A DNA stretch of 64,000 bases, taken from CAVDHB01 sp963608705 (lineage in GTDB: Bacteria; Bacteroidota; Bacteroidia; Bacteroidales; Bacteroidaceae). The position numbers and the translations under genes were made by a program. The notes below the pieces were generated by a model that was not told where the DNA came from, ran no database searches, and saw nothing but the letters and a program-made list of their open reading frames with translations. The DNA lies in assembly GCA_963608705.1 (NCBI GenBank), contig CAVDHB010000078.1:1-64000 (forward strand), given 5' to 3'. Positions 33,711-42,886 of this stretch are shown here, one piece after another. Every line of letters begins with the position of its first letter. Position 1 is the first letter of the stretch.

Positions 33711-35660
33711 ATGGGAAAGATTATTGGAATTGACTTGGGAACAACCAACAGTTGTGTGGCTGTGTTCGAAGGTAATGAACCTCAAGTTATCGCTAACAGC
33801 GAGGGCAAGAGAACCACTCCTTCTATCGTCGCTTTCGTAGATGGTGGCGAGCGTAAGATTGGCGACCCGGCTAAACGTCAGGCTGTGACGAACCCGAAAC
33901 GTACAATCTACTCTATCAAACGTTTCATGGGTGAGACTTACGACCAAGTTTCAAAAGAAATCGCACGTGTCCCCTACGAAGTAGTACGTGGAGCTAACAA
34001 CACTCCTCGTGTGAAAGTGGACGACCGTGAATATACACCGCAGGAAATCTCCGCTATGATTCTTCAGAAGATGAAGAAAACCGCAGAAGATTACCTCGGA
34101 CAAGAGGTGACAGACGCAGTGATTACTGTACCGGCTTACTTCTCTGACGGCCAGCGTCAAGCTACGAAAGAAGCAGGTGAAATCGCCGGCTTGAATGTAC
34201 GCCGTATCGTGAACGAGCCGACTGCAGCCGCACTGGCTTACGGTTTGGACAAGGCCGACAAGGATATGAAAATCGCCGTGTTCGACTTAGGTGGTGGTAC
34301 GTTCGATATTTCCATCTTGGAATTCGGTGGAGGTGTCTTTGAAGTGTTGGCTACCAACGGTAACACGCACCTTGGCGGTGATGACTTCGACCATGTAATT
34401 ATCAACTGGTTGGTAGAAGAATTCAAGAAAGAGAACGACGGTGCCGACTTGACACAGGATCCGATGGCTATGCAGCGTTTGAAAGAGGCTGCCGAGAAAG
34501 CTAAGATTGAGTTGTCTTCTTCTACTTCTACCGAAATCAACTTGCCGTACATCATGCCAGTAGGCGGTGTGCCTAAACACTTGGTAAAGACCTTGACCCG
34601 TGCACAGTTCGAGGCTCTGGCTCACGATTTGATTCAGGCTTGCTTGGAACCCTGCCAGAACGCTATACGTGACGCTAAGTTGAATGTGTCAGATATTGAT
34701 CAGGTTATCCTTGTGGGTGGTTCAAGCCGTATCCCCGCCGTACAGACGCTGGTACAGAACTACTTCGGCAAGACTCCTTCCAAGGGTGTGAACCCTGACG
34801 AGGTGGTAGCCGCAGGTGCCGCTATTCAAGGTGCTATCTTGAACAAGGAAAGCGGTGCAGGAAACGTGGTGTTGCTGGATGTCACTCCGTTGTCTTTGGG
34901 TATCGAGACCTTGGGTGGTGTGATGACAAAATTGATTGACGCTAACTCCACGATTCCTTGCAAGAAGACAGAGACATTCTCCACTGCCGCAGATAACCAG
35001 ACAGAAGTAACAATTCACGTATTACAGGGTGAACGTCCGATGGCCGCACAGAACAAGTCCATTGGTCAGTTCAACTTGACAGGTATCGCTCCCGCACGCC
35101 GTGGTATTCCTCAGATTGAAGTAACTTTCGATATTGACGCCAACGGTATCTTGAACGTATCCGCTAAAGATAAGGCCACTGGCAAAGAGCAGGCCATCCG
35201 TATCGAGGCATCCTCTGGTTTGAGCAAAGACGAAGTAGAGCGTATGAAAGCCGAAGCTAAGTCTAACGAGGAAGCCGACAAAAAAGAGCGTGAGAAGATA
35301 GACAAGATGAATCAAGCTGACTCTATGGTATTCCAGACAGAAAACCAGTTGAAAGAGTTGGGCGACAAGATTCCAGCAGACAAGAAAGGTGCTATCGAAG
35401 CTGCTTTACAGAAACTGAAAGACGCTCACAAGAGTGCAGATGTAGCTGCTATTGACAGTGCGATTGCCGAATTGAACAGCGCATGGCAAGCTGCCAGTGC
35501 ACAGATGTACCAAGGTGCTGGTGCACAACCGGGTGCAGGTGCAGGCTTTAATGGTACTGGTGCTCAAGGTGGTGCTTCCGCTAATAACGGTGGCAGTACA
35601 TCTTCCAACAAGAGCGGTGATGACAATATTTCTGATGCCGACTTCGAGGAGGTGAAGTAA
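33711..35660 (+). CDS. dnaK: Chaperone protein DnaK (Hsp70)
   Basis: A 649-aa Hsp70 with the ATPase domain (IIGIDLGTTNSCVAVFEG at the start, AVFDLGGGTFDISILE in the middle), the interdomain linker and substrate domain start VVLLDVTPLSLGIETLGG, and a lid followed by a Gly/Ala/Asn-rich tail ending EEVK. The ATG at 33711 is preferred because it starts MGKIIGIDLG. Codon use suggests high expression. No dnaJ or grpE is adjacent. Followed by a very strong terminator. Confidence 0.98.
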   Translation: MGKIIGIDLGTTNSCVAVFEGNEPQVIANSEGKRTTPSIVAFVDGGERKIGDPAKRQAVTNPKRTIYSIKRFMGETYDQVSKEIARVPYEVVRGANNTPRVKVDDREYTPQEISAMILQKMKKTAEDYLGQEVTDAVITVPAYFSDGQRQATKEAGEIAGLNVRRIVNEPTAAALAYGLDKADKDMKIAVFDLGGGTFDISILEFGGGVFEVLATNGNTHLGGDDFDHVIINWLVEEFKKENDGADLTQDPMAMQRLKEAAEKAKIELSSSTSTEINLPYIMPVGGVPKHLVKTLTRAQFEALAHDLIQACLEPCQNAIRDAKLNVSDIDQVILVGGSSRIPAVQTLVQNYFGKTPSKGVNPDEVVAAGAAIQGAILNKESGAGNVVLLDVTPLSLGIETLGGVMTKLIDANSTIPCKKTETFSTAADNQTEVTIHVLQGERPMAAQNKSIGQFNLTGIAPARRGIPQIEVTFDIDANGILNVSAKDKATGKEQAIRIEASSGLSKDEVERMKAEAKSNEEADKKEREKIDKMNQADSMVFQTENQLKELGDKIPADKKGAIEAALQKLKDAHKSADVAAIDSAIAELNSAWQAASAQMYQGAGAQPGAGAGFNGTGAQGGASANNGGSTSSNKSGDDNISDADFEEVK

Positions 35661-35690
35661 AGACCGATATACATCGATAAACAACGATAA

Positions 35691-35736
35691 GGAAAGGGGT
35701 GAAACTCAATGGGTTTCACCCCTTTCCTTCGTTTTT
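35691..35736. terminator. Strong terminator after dnaK
   Basis: A 15-bp perfect stem (GGAAAGGGGTGAAAC with its complement, 7-nt loop) is followed by TTCGTTTTT. It lies 30 nt after dnaK and near the 3' end of the convergent GH115 remnant. Confidence 0.93.
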
Positions 35737-35793
35737 AACACAAACTTACAAGGGCAATTACTATACGAGATGTTATCCTAATGAAACCAAAAC

Positions 35794-37652
35794 TTAATTA
35801 CCATATACTTCAATGCTTGTTAATACGAGTCCTGCATCAGGGAAATAGATGCGCACGGTGGCTTCCCTGTCCATGGCTGACACGTGAGTGGTCTGCCTGT
35901 TGACATAACCTTGCAGCACGCCGGGACTCCACGACTTGGTCTCAGCCTCGGTCTTGATGCTGACAAACTGGGGCTTTTCACCGTCCACAGATATGGCATA
36001 GCGTAGGCTAAGACCCTCATAGAGGGGGAAAGTGGGCAGGCATCTCACCTCTATACGGTTGCTTCCCTTGCTAAACTTAACCTTATATTCAGCGTAAGGG
36101 GCTGATTTCACATCGGCATCGGTGTATGTCCGCATGTTGAGAGGCCACACTGTGAGAGCCTTGCCTGTGGTTCCAAGTCCCTTTATGAGCTTGAACTTGT
36201 GTCCTGCCGCATTGGTCTTCACGTACATACTGGCGGGAATGGTCAGACGATCCACCTGTTTCTCTTTCTTCACCGTAGGACTTACGTCCTTCATCTGTGC
36301 CACAGGATTCTCCCTGAGATGCCTTTCGTTCTGCGGAGTGTAGCTCATCATGCCGTCCCACTTGCCGTTAGCTATTCCTTTGTTATATTTCTCCGTAAGG
36401 TCTTTTATAGCCTGGAAGCCTTTGCGTGACAGCTCTGCGTTCTGCATGGCTTCGTCTTTCATGCCCATGCGTGCATACTCGAAGCTCATACGTGAGTGCA
36501 TCACCTTCTGGTTCATAGCCTCGCTCGCCTTCACTGGGTAGGTGATGAGCTGATAGTAGGCATCTTGAAGGTCGGCAGGGATGTGTGCCTGCAAGCTGTC
36601 TACCGTTCTTGCCAACCGTGAGTAGGCTGCTAAGCGGTCGTTCATCTCACCGATGGTGAACGGAACACGGTTCACGTGCTCCGGCTTGCCCGATGATGCG
36701 AGGTGCAGATAGTCACGCTTGATGCGGTATATGGCATCGGCAAACTGCTCTCCAAATATCTCCGCACCCCACTTGCGCCCATACTGGTCGGCATCGTCCA
36801 TGTCTATCGAGTTCACATTCCATGCGAAATCGAGGGCGTACTGCGTCTCATACTCTATCGGCTTTATGTCGCCCACGTTGAACACCCACACGTCACGGCA
36901 GTTCATCACGTATGCCTTCATCATCTCATACACGGTCAGGGCTGGCGGAGTGCTGCCAAGCCACAGGTAGTTCTGAGGTATGCCCCAGTAAGAGAAGTGA
37001 TAATACACTCCGCCACCACCCTTTCGCTTTTGCTCTTCGGGGTTTGACAACTGGCGGATGTATCCGAAGTTGTCATCTGCCCACAGCAGTGTCACGTCAT
37101 CGGGCAGGTCTATGCCCTGTCGGTAGAGCTTCAACGCCTCCTTATACGGACAGAATACCTGCGGAACGTCAGCCTCGCTGCGGCCAAGGTCACGGCTGAG
37201 CATCTGCCGCTGCTGCTTGATGATGTCTTTCAGCACGTTTGCACGCTCTTTGTCCGAACTATAGCCCGGCAGACCACGGCTATGCCGAATGTCTCCCACA
37301 TTCCCTTTACCTTTTTCACGTCAATCTTGCCCACCGAAGCGAGCTTGTCTATCAGTGAAGACTTACCCAACGTGCCGAACACAACAGGTAAGCTGCCGCT
37401 ATTGATGTCTCTTGCCTTACTAACGTAAGGCTTAGCATCAGTTACAAGCATTACATCCTTACTAAAAAGATTTGCTGACAAGCCCACAACCTCGGCATCA
37501 GCATCGTCCACATATATGGTACACGCCTTGCTATCAGCAACTATTGGGAACACACCTCCCTTCATTTTGTTCACCACCCTTATGGGTGATGAGAAGGCAA
37601 CCACGGAGATAAATACGATTGCCAATACCGCAAAGGGTCTTTTATTTTTCAT
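35794..37652 (-). pseudogene. GH115 alpha-glucuronidase gene with internal deletion and frameshift
   Basis: Two minus-strand frames together resemble the ends of a GH115 enzyme, which removes (4-O-methyl)glucuronic acid from xylan or arabinogalactan. The 5' part (37652-37230) gives a signal peptide and the first domain up to KGMWETF. The 3' part (37299-35794) restarts in another frame at GDIRHSRGLPGYSSDKERANVL and runs through DDVTLLWADDNFGYIRQLS and YYHFSYWG to the C-terminal domain. GH115 enzymes are usually about 850-1000 residues, whereas the two parts total about 630. Roughly 250-300 residues of the central catalytic barrel are absent at the junction near 37295-37310. This is a deletion plus frameshift, so no active enzyme is expected. 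Confidence 0.8.
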
Positions 37653-37717
37653 CTTTATCGTTATTTGTCATTCAAAATAGAATTCGATAGCCATACCAAA
37701 GTACAATTTTTACACCA

Positions 37718-37771
37718 AGGTAGTTTTTTACCTGTCGTAAAGTTGTACTTTACGACAAGTAAACCCTACCT
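37718..37771. repeat. Long hairpin between GH31 and GH115 remnant
   Basis: A perfect 11-bp stem TGTCGTAAAGT-TGT-ACTTTACGACA (37733-37757) extends outward imperfectly to arms of about 25 nt (AGGTAG... with ...CTACCT). It sits in the 160-bp gap after GH31. It may be a terminator or processing site; there is no clean T-run. Confidence 0.6.
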
Positions 37772-37811
37772 ACAGGTGTACTTAACTAACTTAACATATC
37801 CTTTTATAAAA

Positions 37812-40163
37812 CTATAGCCTAACAACTGTCTTCTTACCTTTATAACTAACAGTTTTCAAGGATGTCATTGGCTGGTCACCCACGCCCGACTTCACTCCTA
37901 CCAACACGACACGGAACTTTCGCTTGCCGAGCATTCCCTTGAACTTTCCCTGACGGTCGGCAATGGTGAGAGTGCGGTTGCGGTCGTTCCATGTAAACTG
38001 TATCGTAGAGCGGCTGCCTTTTTCGTAGTTATAGTTGTCGTTCTCGTCTTCATAGAGGGTGAACGTGCCGTTGGCTCCGGGATAGATGCGGATTTCGAGG
38101 TCGTCCCATTTCTTCTCGGTAGAGTACTGCACATCGGGACCGAAAGGCAATATGCTGCCTGCACGGACGTACAGGGGCAGCTGGTTCTTTGGGGCTGCAC
38201 AATTAACGTCCTGTCCGCCTTTCATGTTCTCGTTGGTCCAGAAGTTCCACCATGAAGTGCCTTTCGGCAGGTAGACGTTCCATGATGTTGCCTTGTATTT
38301 GGTGACAGGGGCTACGAGCAGCGCACGGCCAAACATGTACTGGCTGCCTATGTCATACACATTCTTGTCGTCAGTGAAGTCCATGAACAAGGGGCGCATG
38401 AACGTGCCGTCATGTGCAGACACCTCGTATGACGTGCTATATATATAAGGTAACAGCCGATAGCGTAAGCGTATCATGCGCTCGATGGCATCGAACGCCC
38501 ATGTACCACGGTCGCCAAACTGCCATATCTCACGTGGAAGATCTGCTCCGTGTGAACGCATCATGGGGCAGAACGTGCCGAACTGCATCCACCTCACGTA
38601 CAGCTCTTGGAACTCAGGGTTCTTCGTGCCTCCACCTTTGCCCCAGCGTCCAGCGAAGAAGCCGCCTATGTCGCTGTTCCAGTTCGGTATGCCCATCATC
38701 GTGTAGTTCAGGGCTGCGGGTATATGCTTGCGGAGCACGTCCCATGTCGACTGTACGTCGCCGCTCCAAGTGTTCGACCCATAGCGTTGCTGTCCGATGA
38801 AGCCTGAACGGGTCAGGATGACCACACGCTTGTTCTTCTCCTGGGCTTTCTGATGGGTGGCTATGCCCATGTTGTGCATCAGCGAGTAAGCGTTCTTCAC
38901 GCTGCGGTATGAGCCGATGCTGGTCGGGTTATCATAGTCCTTGTCCTTGCGGTTGATATGGTCTGGCTCGGTAGAGTCAAGCCACCACCCGTCATTGCCG
39001 ATGTAGCTGAAGATTCCACGGTTGAGGTAACGCCAGTATATGTCGCGCGCCTCAGGGTTGAACGGGTCGTATGGACGTGCGCCACTGCGTGGTGGCCATG
39101 TGTCAAAGTTGATGATCATCTTCTTCGAGTCGAACTCTTTGCGCTGCTCAGTCTTAGGTCCGAAGCCCGGCCACGACACAATCATCAGCTTGACGTTGAG
39201 CTTGTGTACATCGTCGGTCCACTGCTGTGGATTGGGGAAGCGCTCCTTGTCGAAGCTCATCGAGTTCCATGCGCTGTCGGTCTTGTTGTATTCTGGCCAG
39301 TAACGCCAGTCTTGTATGAGACAGTCGAGTGGCACGCCAAGCTTGCGGTAGCGTTTCACCACGCCCAAGCCCTCATCGGCAGTATGATAGCGTTCCTTGC
39401 TCTGGAAGAAGCCGTATGCCCAAAGCGGCAACATGGGCGCATGACCAGTGAGGTTGCGCACCTCGGCAATGATACCATCGGGCGTTCCGCCATACATGAA
39501 ATAGTAGTCGGCACAGCGTCCGAGACTTTGGAAAGCAAGCTCCTGTGGCGAATCGTAGAAGTCGGATATGGAGTAATTGTCCCAATAGACGGCATAGCCT
39601 TTAGATGGAGACATGAAATAGGGCGAATAGGTGTACATGTTCTCGTTCTGCATGTGGTACATCGAGTTGCGACGGCTGAACTTTCCGTCCATCACCTGTC
39701 CCACACCATATATAGGCTCATCGCTTTCGAGCAGGAAAGCGTTGCGCACCTGATAGGAAGGCTTGCCAGCGTCGCTCTTAGGGGTGAACGACGTGCCGTA
39801 GTCCTTGTCCTTCAGCAGAAGGTTTCCATAGTTGTCAAGGAATGAGATGCCGCCTGTCTCGGTGTTGACCATGACGCTCAGCTTCTGAGAGGTGAGCCTC
39901 ACGAGGTTGCCATTGCCTGAGCGTTTTACGCCGGCATTGCCCTTGTCCATCACCACCACAAGACTGTGCTTGTCTAACTGTGTGCCTTGGGGAACCTTGG
40001 ACACTCTGACGATTGACGGGGAATAGAACTCTACCCTGACGTTCATTTGCTGTGACGTGAATGCGACACCACCGCTGATGTCGGTCACGCCTTGTGCGGA
40101 GATGCCGCACGATGCCATTACCACGAATAATATGAGTAAGGCAGTTTTCCGATTAATATGCAT
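37812..40163 (-). CDS. GH31 alpha-xylosidase/alpha-glucosidase family enzyme
   Basis: A 783-aa exported glycoside hydrolase. Residues 1-24 form a signal peptide ending ISAQ. The N-terminal beta-domain has the family's EPIYGVGQ segment; the barrel carries nucleophile D396 in GWWLDSTEPD and acid/base D469 in TWSGDVQSTW, followed by a C-terminal beta-domain with TLYEDENDNYNYEKG. These residues are complete. GH31 includes alpha-xylosidases, alpha-glucosidases and others; in a plant-glycan locus alpha-xylosidase is favoured but not shown. Upstream is a TATCTTTG box (40194-40201, minus). Confidence 0.9.
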   Translation of the reverse strand: MHINRKTALLILFVVMASCGISAQGVTDISGGVAFTSQQMNVRVEFYSPSIVRVSKVPQGTQLDKHSLVVVMDKGNAGVKRSGNGNLVRLTSQKLSVMVNTETGGISFLDNYGNLLLKDKDYGTSFTPKSDAGKPSYQVRNAFLLESDEPIYGVGQVMDGKFSRRNSMYHMQNENMYTYSPYFMSPSKGYAVYWDNYSISDFYDSPQELAFQSLGRCADYYFMYGGTPDGIIAEVRNLTGHAPMLPLWAYGFFQSKERYHTADEGLGVVKRYRKLGVPLDCLIQDWRYWPEYNKTDSAWNSMSFDKERFPNPQQWTDDVHKLNVKLMIVSWPGFGPKTEQRKEFDSKKMIINFDTWPPRSGARPYDPFNPEARDIYWRYLNRGIFSYIGNDGWWLDSTEPDHINRKDKDYDNPTSIGSYRSVKNAYSLMHNMGIATHQKAQEKNKRVVILTRSGFIGQQRYGSNTWSGDVQSTWDVLRKHIPAALNYTMMGIPNWNSDIGGFFAGRWGKGGGTKNPEFQELYVRWMQFGTFCPMMRSHGADLPREIWQFGDRGTWAFDAIERMIRLRYRLLPYIYSTSYEVSAHDGTFMRPLFMDFTDDKNVYDIGSQYMFGRALLVAPVTKYKATSWNVYLPKGTSWWNFWTNENMKGGQDVNCAAPKNQLPLYVRAGSILPFGPDVQYSTEKKWDDLEIRIYPGANGTFTLYEDENDNYNYEKGSRSTIQFTWNDRNRTLTIADRQGKFKGMLGKRKFRVVLVGVKSGVGDQPMTSLKTVSYKGKKTVVRL

Positions 40164-40193
40164 GACTCTGTTAATTGGTTATTTTCACGGCTG

Positions 40194-40201
40194 CAAAGAT
40201 A
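40194..40201 (-). promoter_or_regulatory. -7 box for GH31
   Basis: Minus-strand TATCTTTG matches TAnnTTTG, about 30 bp upstream of the GH31 ATG. Confidence 0.6.
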
Positions 40202-40301
40202 ACCTGACAGAGAGCGAAACCACTAACAATGGCGTTGAAAAGGATGGTAACTATGTTGAAAACACCTGTTGCATAGTCACAAAATAAATAAAGCAAAATA
40301 A

Positions 40302-40380
40302 CGCAATAGGCTTCGATGGCAGATGAAGCCTATTGCGATGGCTAATGAAACAGGCTTCGATGGCGGATGAAACCTATTGC
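40302..40380. repeat. Inverted repeat copy A, double hairpin downstream of regulator
   Basis: GCAATAGGCTTC-N10-GAAGCCTATTGC (40303-40336) is a perfect 12-bp hairpin, followed after 16 nt by a degenerate second copy (about 40351-40380). The 78-bp unit matches the reverse complement of 42689-42766 at 63 of 78 positions. It could terminate the regulator transcript, which ends at 40408 on the minus strand, and with copy B it brackets the regulator gene. Confidence 0.75.
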
Positions 40381-40407
40381 ATTTAATAAGTTAATGTCAT
40401 GGACTGA

Positions 40408-42381
40408 CTATGCCTTACGGTGCTTATCGACGTACTCGGAAGGGCGGCATCCATACTCTTCCTGAAAACACTTACTGAAATAACTTGGCGAGCTGAAGCC
40501 CGTCATGGTGGATATGTCAGCCACAGTCTTATCGGTATTGACGAGCATATCTGCGGCTTTCCTCAGCCGGACGCTGCGTATGAACATGCTTGGTGACTGG
40601 TCGAGCAGCGCACTTAGCTTCTTGTACAGGCCTGTACGCTCCATGCAAAGGTCACGGCTGAGCTGTTCGACACCATAGGAAGAGCCGACGTTGTCTTCGA
40701 CCAATGCGATGGCTTTCTTCACGAATGCGTTGTCGTCTGTCGAAAGGGTGTCACCGCCATCTTCCGCCTCCATCGCCTCATACTGGTTACACCGCTTTAT
40801 AAGCTCTTGCACACGCTGCATGAGCTTGCGCTCCTTGTCATTGCGCTCTTTCCATGTCTTTCTTATGGATAGCAGACCGATGATTACGATTATAAATAAT
40901 ACGGCATATATGATATACGCCCACCATGTAAGCCACCACGGTGTGGCGATGGTGAAATGGATTTGTGTGGCTTTGGCATTCTTGAAATGTCCGTCGACGG
41001 ATGCCATCACCTGCAACAGATAGTCTCCATGCCGCATGTCAGAGAACGAGATGGTCACGGTGCCACGTTTAGAGACATCGCCATTGCGTGTGGACTGTAA
41101 CGGTGATGTCCACTGGCTCACAGCCTTGCCATTGCGGAACAGACGGTATCTGAACACGGTATGTGTGGGCAGGGCATAGTTAAGGGCAGAGAAAGTGAAC
41201 GAAAGATTGTCCTGGCTGCTGCCAAAGTTGAGATTACTCACGTATGGAATAGACTCTTTCAACAGCTTAGTTCCATCTCCAGATGACAGGGTCAAAGGAT
41301 TACCGTTGACAGACAGCCCCACAAGCAACGGCTTCAGCACAAGCCGTGACGCATCAACCTTAGTACTTGCGTCATCGTTCCTCAGACTATTGGCATACAA
41401 GAGCCCCTTATCATACGTGCCGAGCCACCATCCACCCTGCCTGTCACGGAACACGGTGTTCACCTGTGGCACCACTTGACCGCCTTCCGCCATCATAAGG
41501 GCAGGCTGATAAAGAGCCTTGCCTGTCGTCAAGTCGATGTTCCAAAGCCCTTTGCCGCATGATATGCACAGGCTGGTCCGTGAGTTGAGTATGATTGTAT
41601 GTAACGTGTATGGCACTTCGAGCAGCTTCTTCCACTGCCGGGTGTGCGTATTGAACGACAGACAGACGCTCTTGTCCCCACCACGCTTTTGGTAGAAGCA
41701 CCCATCATGCCCCCTCACGGTCAGGGAAAAGCCTTTATAGACACTGCTCTCTGCTTTAGGATATGCCGCACTGACATATATCAGCCTGCCATCCTTCAGG
41801 CTATGGCATCGCACCTCGCCCGTACTGAAGAAGAGATAGGCGTTATCGCCATATACGTCTACGTCTTGCAGCACGCCGTAGTCAGCCCGTAAAGGAATGG
41901 CGAGTCGGCGGCTGACGTTGACGACCTTGTCACCTGCCACTGCCCATACGCCCCGTTCGGAATCGAGGAATACGTCATGGACAGTCTCTTTTATGCCCAA
42001 CTGGCGTAGATAGCTTACAGGGTCAGAAATGTACCGTTCATGCCTAAGGTCTAATAACAGCAAGGAATACCAGTTCTTAATCCATAATATGTCATTCTTA
42101 CCTATATATACATGGTATGCGCCACGATAGTATGAAAGGTGATACTCTGTGGCTCTCTTGCGTGGATAGTGATGATAGGACATTCCGTCATAGATGTTCA
42201 CACCGTCATCAGACGTGAACACCATTCGGTCATCATCCAACTGGAGGATATGCACTATGCTGTTGCCACTAAGCCCGTTATAGGTGTCGAGGTGGTAAAA
42301 GCCTGCCGGAAACTGTGCATGGATACCGCACAGGCTCGAAAGGCACAGCAAAAGCCCCATACAAAGCCTACTACACGACAT
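40408..42381 (-). CDS. Membrane-spanning AraC-type regulator with periplasmic sensor (no kinase)
   Basis: A 657-aa predicted PUL regulator. A signal peptide (MSCSRLCMGLLLCLSSLCGIHAQ) is followed by a periplasmic sensor resembling the beta-propeller/Y_Y_Y part of hybrid two-component systems (NGLSGNSIVHILQ, GGWWLGTYDKGLLY, RYRLFRNGKAVSQW). One membrane helix follows (about WWAYIIYAVLFIIVIIGLLS), then a coiled segment and a C-terminal AraC HTH domain (CMERTGLYKKLSALL, GFSSPSYFSKCFQEEYG). No HisKA, HATPase or receiver domain is present, so the signal would pass directly to the DNA-binding domain. The ATG at 42381 begins the signal peptide; 42411 is an alternative. The promoter is at 42469-42499. 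Confidence 0.85.
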   Translation of the reverse strand: MSCSRLCMGLLLCLSSLCGIHAQFPAGFYHLDTYNGLSGNSIVHILQLDDDRMVFTSDDGVNIYDGMSYHHYPRKRATEYHLSYYRGAYHVYIGKNDILWIKNWYSLLLLDLRHERYISDPVSYLRQLGIKETVHDVFLDSERGVWAVAGDKVVNVSRRLAIPLRADYGVLQDVDVYGDNAYLFFSTGEVRCHSLKDGRLIYVSAAYPKAESSVYKGFSLTVRGHDGCFYQKRGGDKSVCLSFNTHTRQWKKLLEVPYTLHTIILNSRTSLCISCGKGLWNIDLTTGKALYQPALMMAEGGQVVPQVNTVFRDRQGGWWLGTYDKGLLYANSLRNDDASTKVDASRLVLKPLLVGLSVNGNPLTLSSGDGTKLLKESIPYVSNLNFGSSQDNLSFTFSALNYALPTHTVFRYRLFRNGKAVSQWTSPLQSTRNGDVSKRGTVTISFSDMRHGDYLLQVMASVDGHFKNAKATQIHFTIATPWWLTWWAYIIYAVLFIIVIIGLLSIRKTWKERNDKERKLMQRVQELIKRCNQYEAMEAEDGGDTLSTDDNAFVKKAIALVEDNVGSSYGVEQLSRDLCMERTGLYKKLSALLDQSPSMFIRSVRLRKAADMLVNTDKTVADISTMTGFSSPSYFSKCFQEEYGCRPSEYVDKHRKA

Positions 42382-42468
42382 AATCCGTAATGTATGGTCG
42401 TATAAATTCAATTCTTCAATATCTTAAGATTCAAAACAACTGTATGCACCAGTGTCCAGTGCGAATTA

Positions 42469-42499
42469 CAAATTTAAATAAAAGTGGGCAAATCACAAA
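42469..42499 (-). promoter_or_regulatory. Promoter of the AraC-type regulator
   Basis: On the minus strand TTTG (42499-42496), a 19-bp spacer and TAAATTTG (42476-42469) match the Bacteroidetes promoter consensus closely, about 85 bp upstream of the ATG. Confidence 0.65.
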
Positions 42500-42688
42500 A
42501 CATTCCATGGAAATTTTCATTATCAAAATTTTGGGGACTGACTTTTGTAGAGTTTCACTGCAATTTAAACTTTTGCTTTCCTTCAGATTTTCTGTAGAGG
42601 CAAAACGAGAAACGAATACATCACTCAAGACATAGACCGCAAACGGCTCCTTGTCCCAAACTGTTTCCACAAACATTAGCTAATTAAC

Positions 42689-42767
42689 GCAATTAGCTTC
42701 ATGCCTTATCGAAGCCTTCTTCATCAGCCATCGCAAAAGGCTTCGTTGGCCATCGAAGCCTTTTGCG
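42689..42767. repeat. Inverted repeat copy B, hairpin upstream of regulator
   Basis: CGCAAAAGGCTTCG-N8-CGAAGCCTTTTGCG (42732-42767) is a perfect 14-bp hairpin followed by TTTTTG on the plus strand, with a degenerate second unit to its left. It is the reverse-orientation partner of 40302-40380. Otherwise the 42412-42886 gap holds only the regulator promoter and no convincing gene. Confidence 0.75.
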
Positions 42768-42886
42768 TTTTTGTGCGTCATTTATCCACATAAAGCATCT
42801 ACCGAACAAAATCGAAGAAAAGTTTAAACAACTTCTATAAAAACACCTGCATACAAGATTCCTTTTAAAAGCGGAAACATACTTTT

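Noticed and set aside
37230..37652. Independent 140-aa exported protein
   Set aside because: Its sequence matches the N-terminal domain of GH115 and it runs into the GH115 remnant in another frame, so it is the 5' part of one broken gene.
42431..42676. 81-codon minus-strand frame upstream of the regulator
   Set aside because: No recognisable family, it overlaps the predicted regulator promoter, and its composition matches non-coding DNA.
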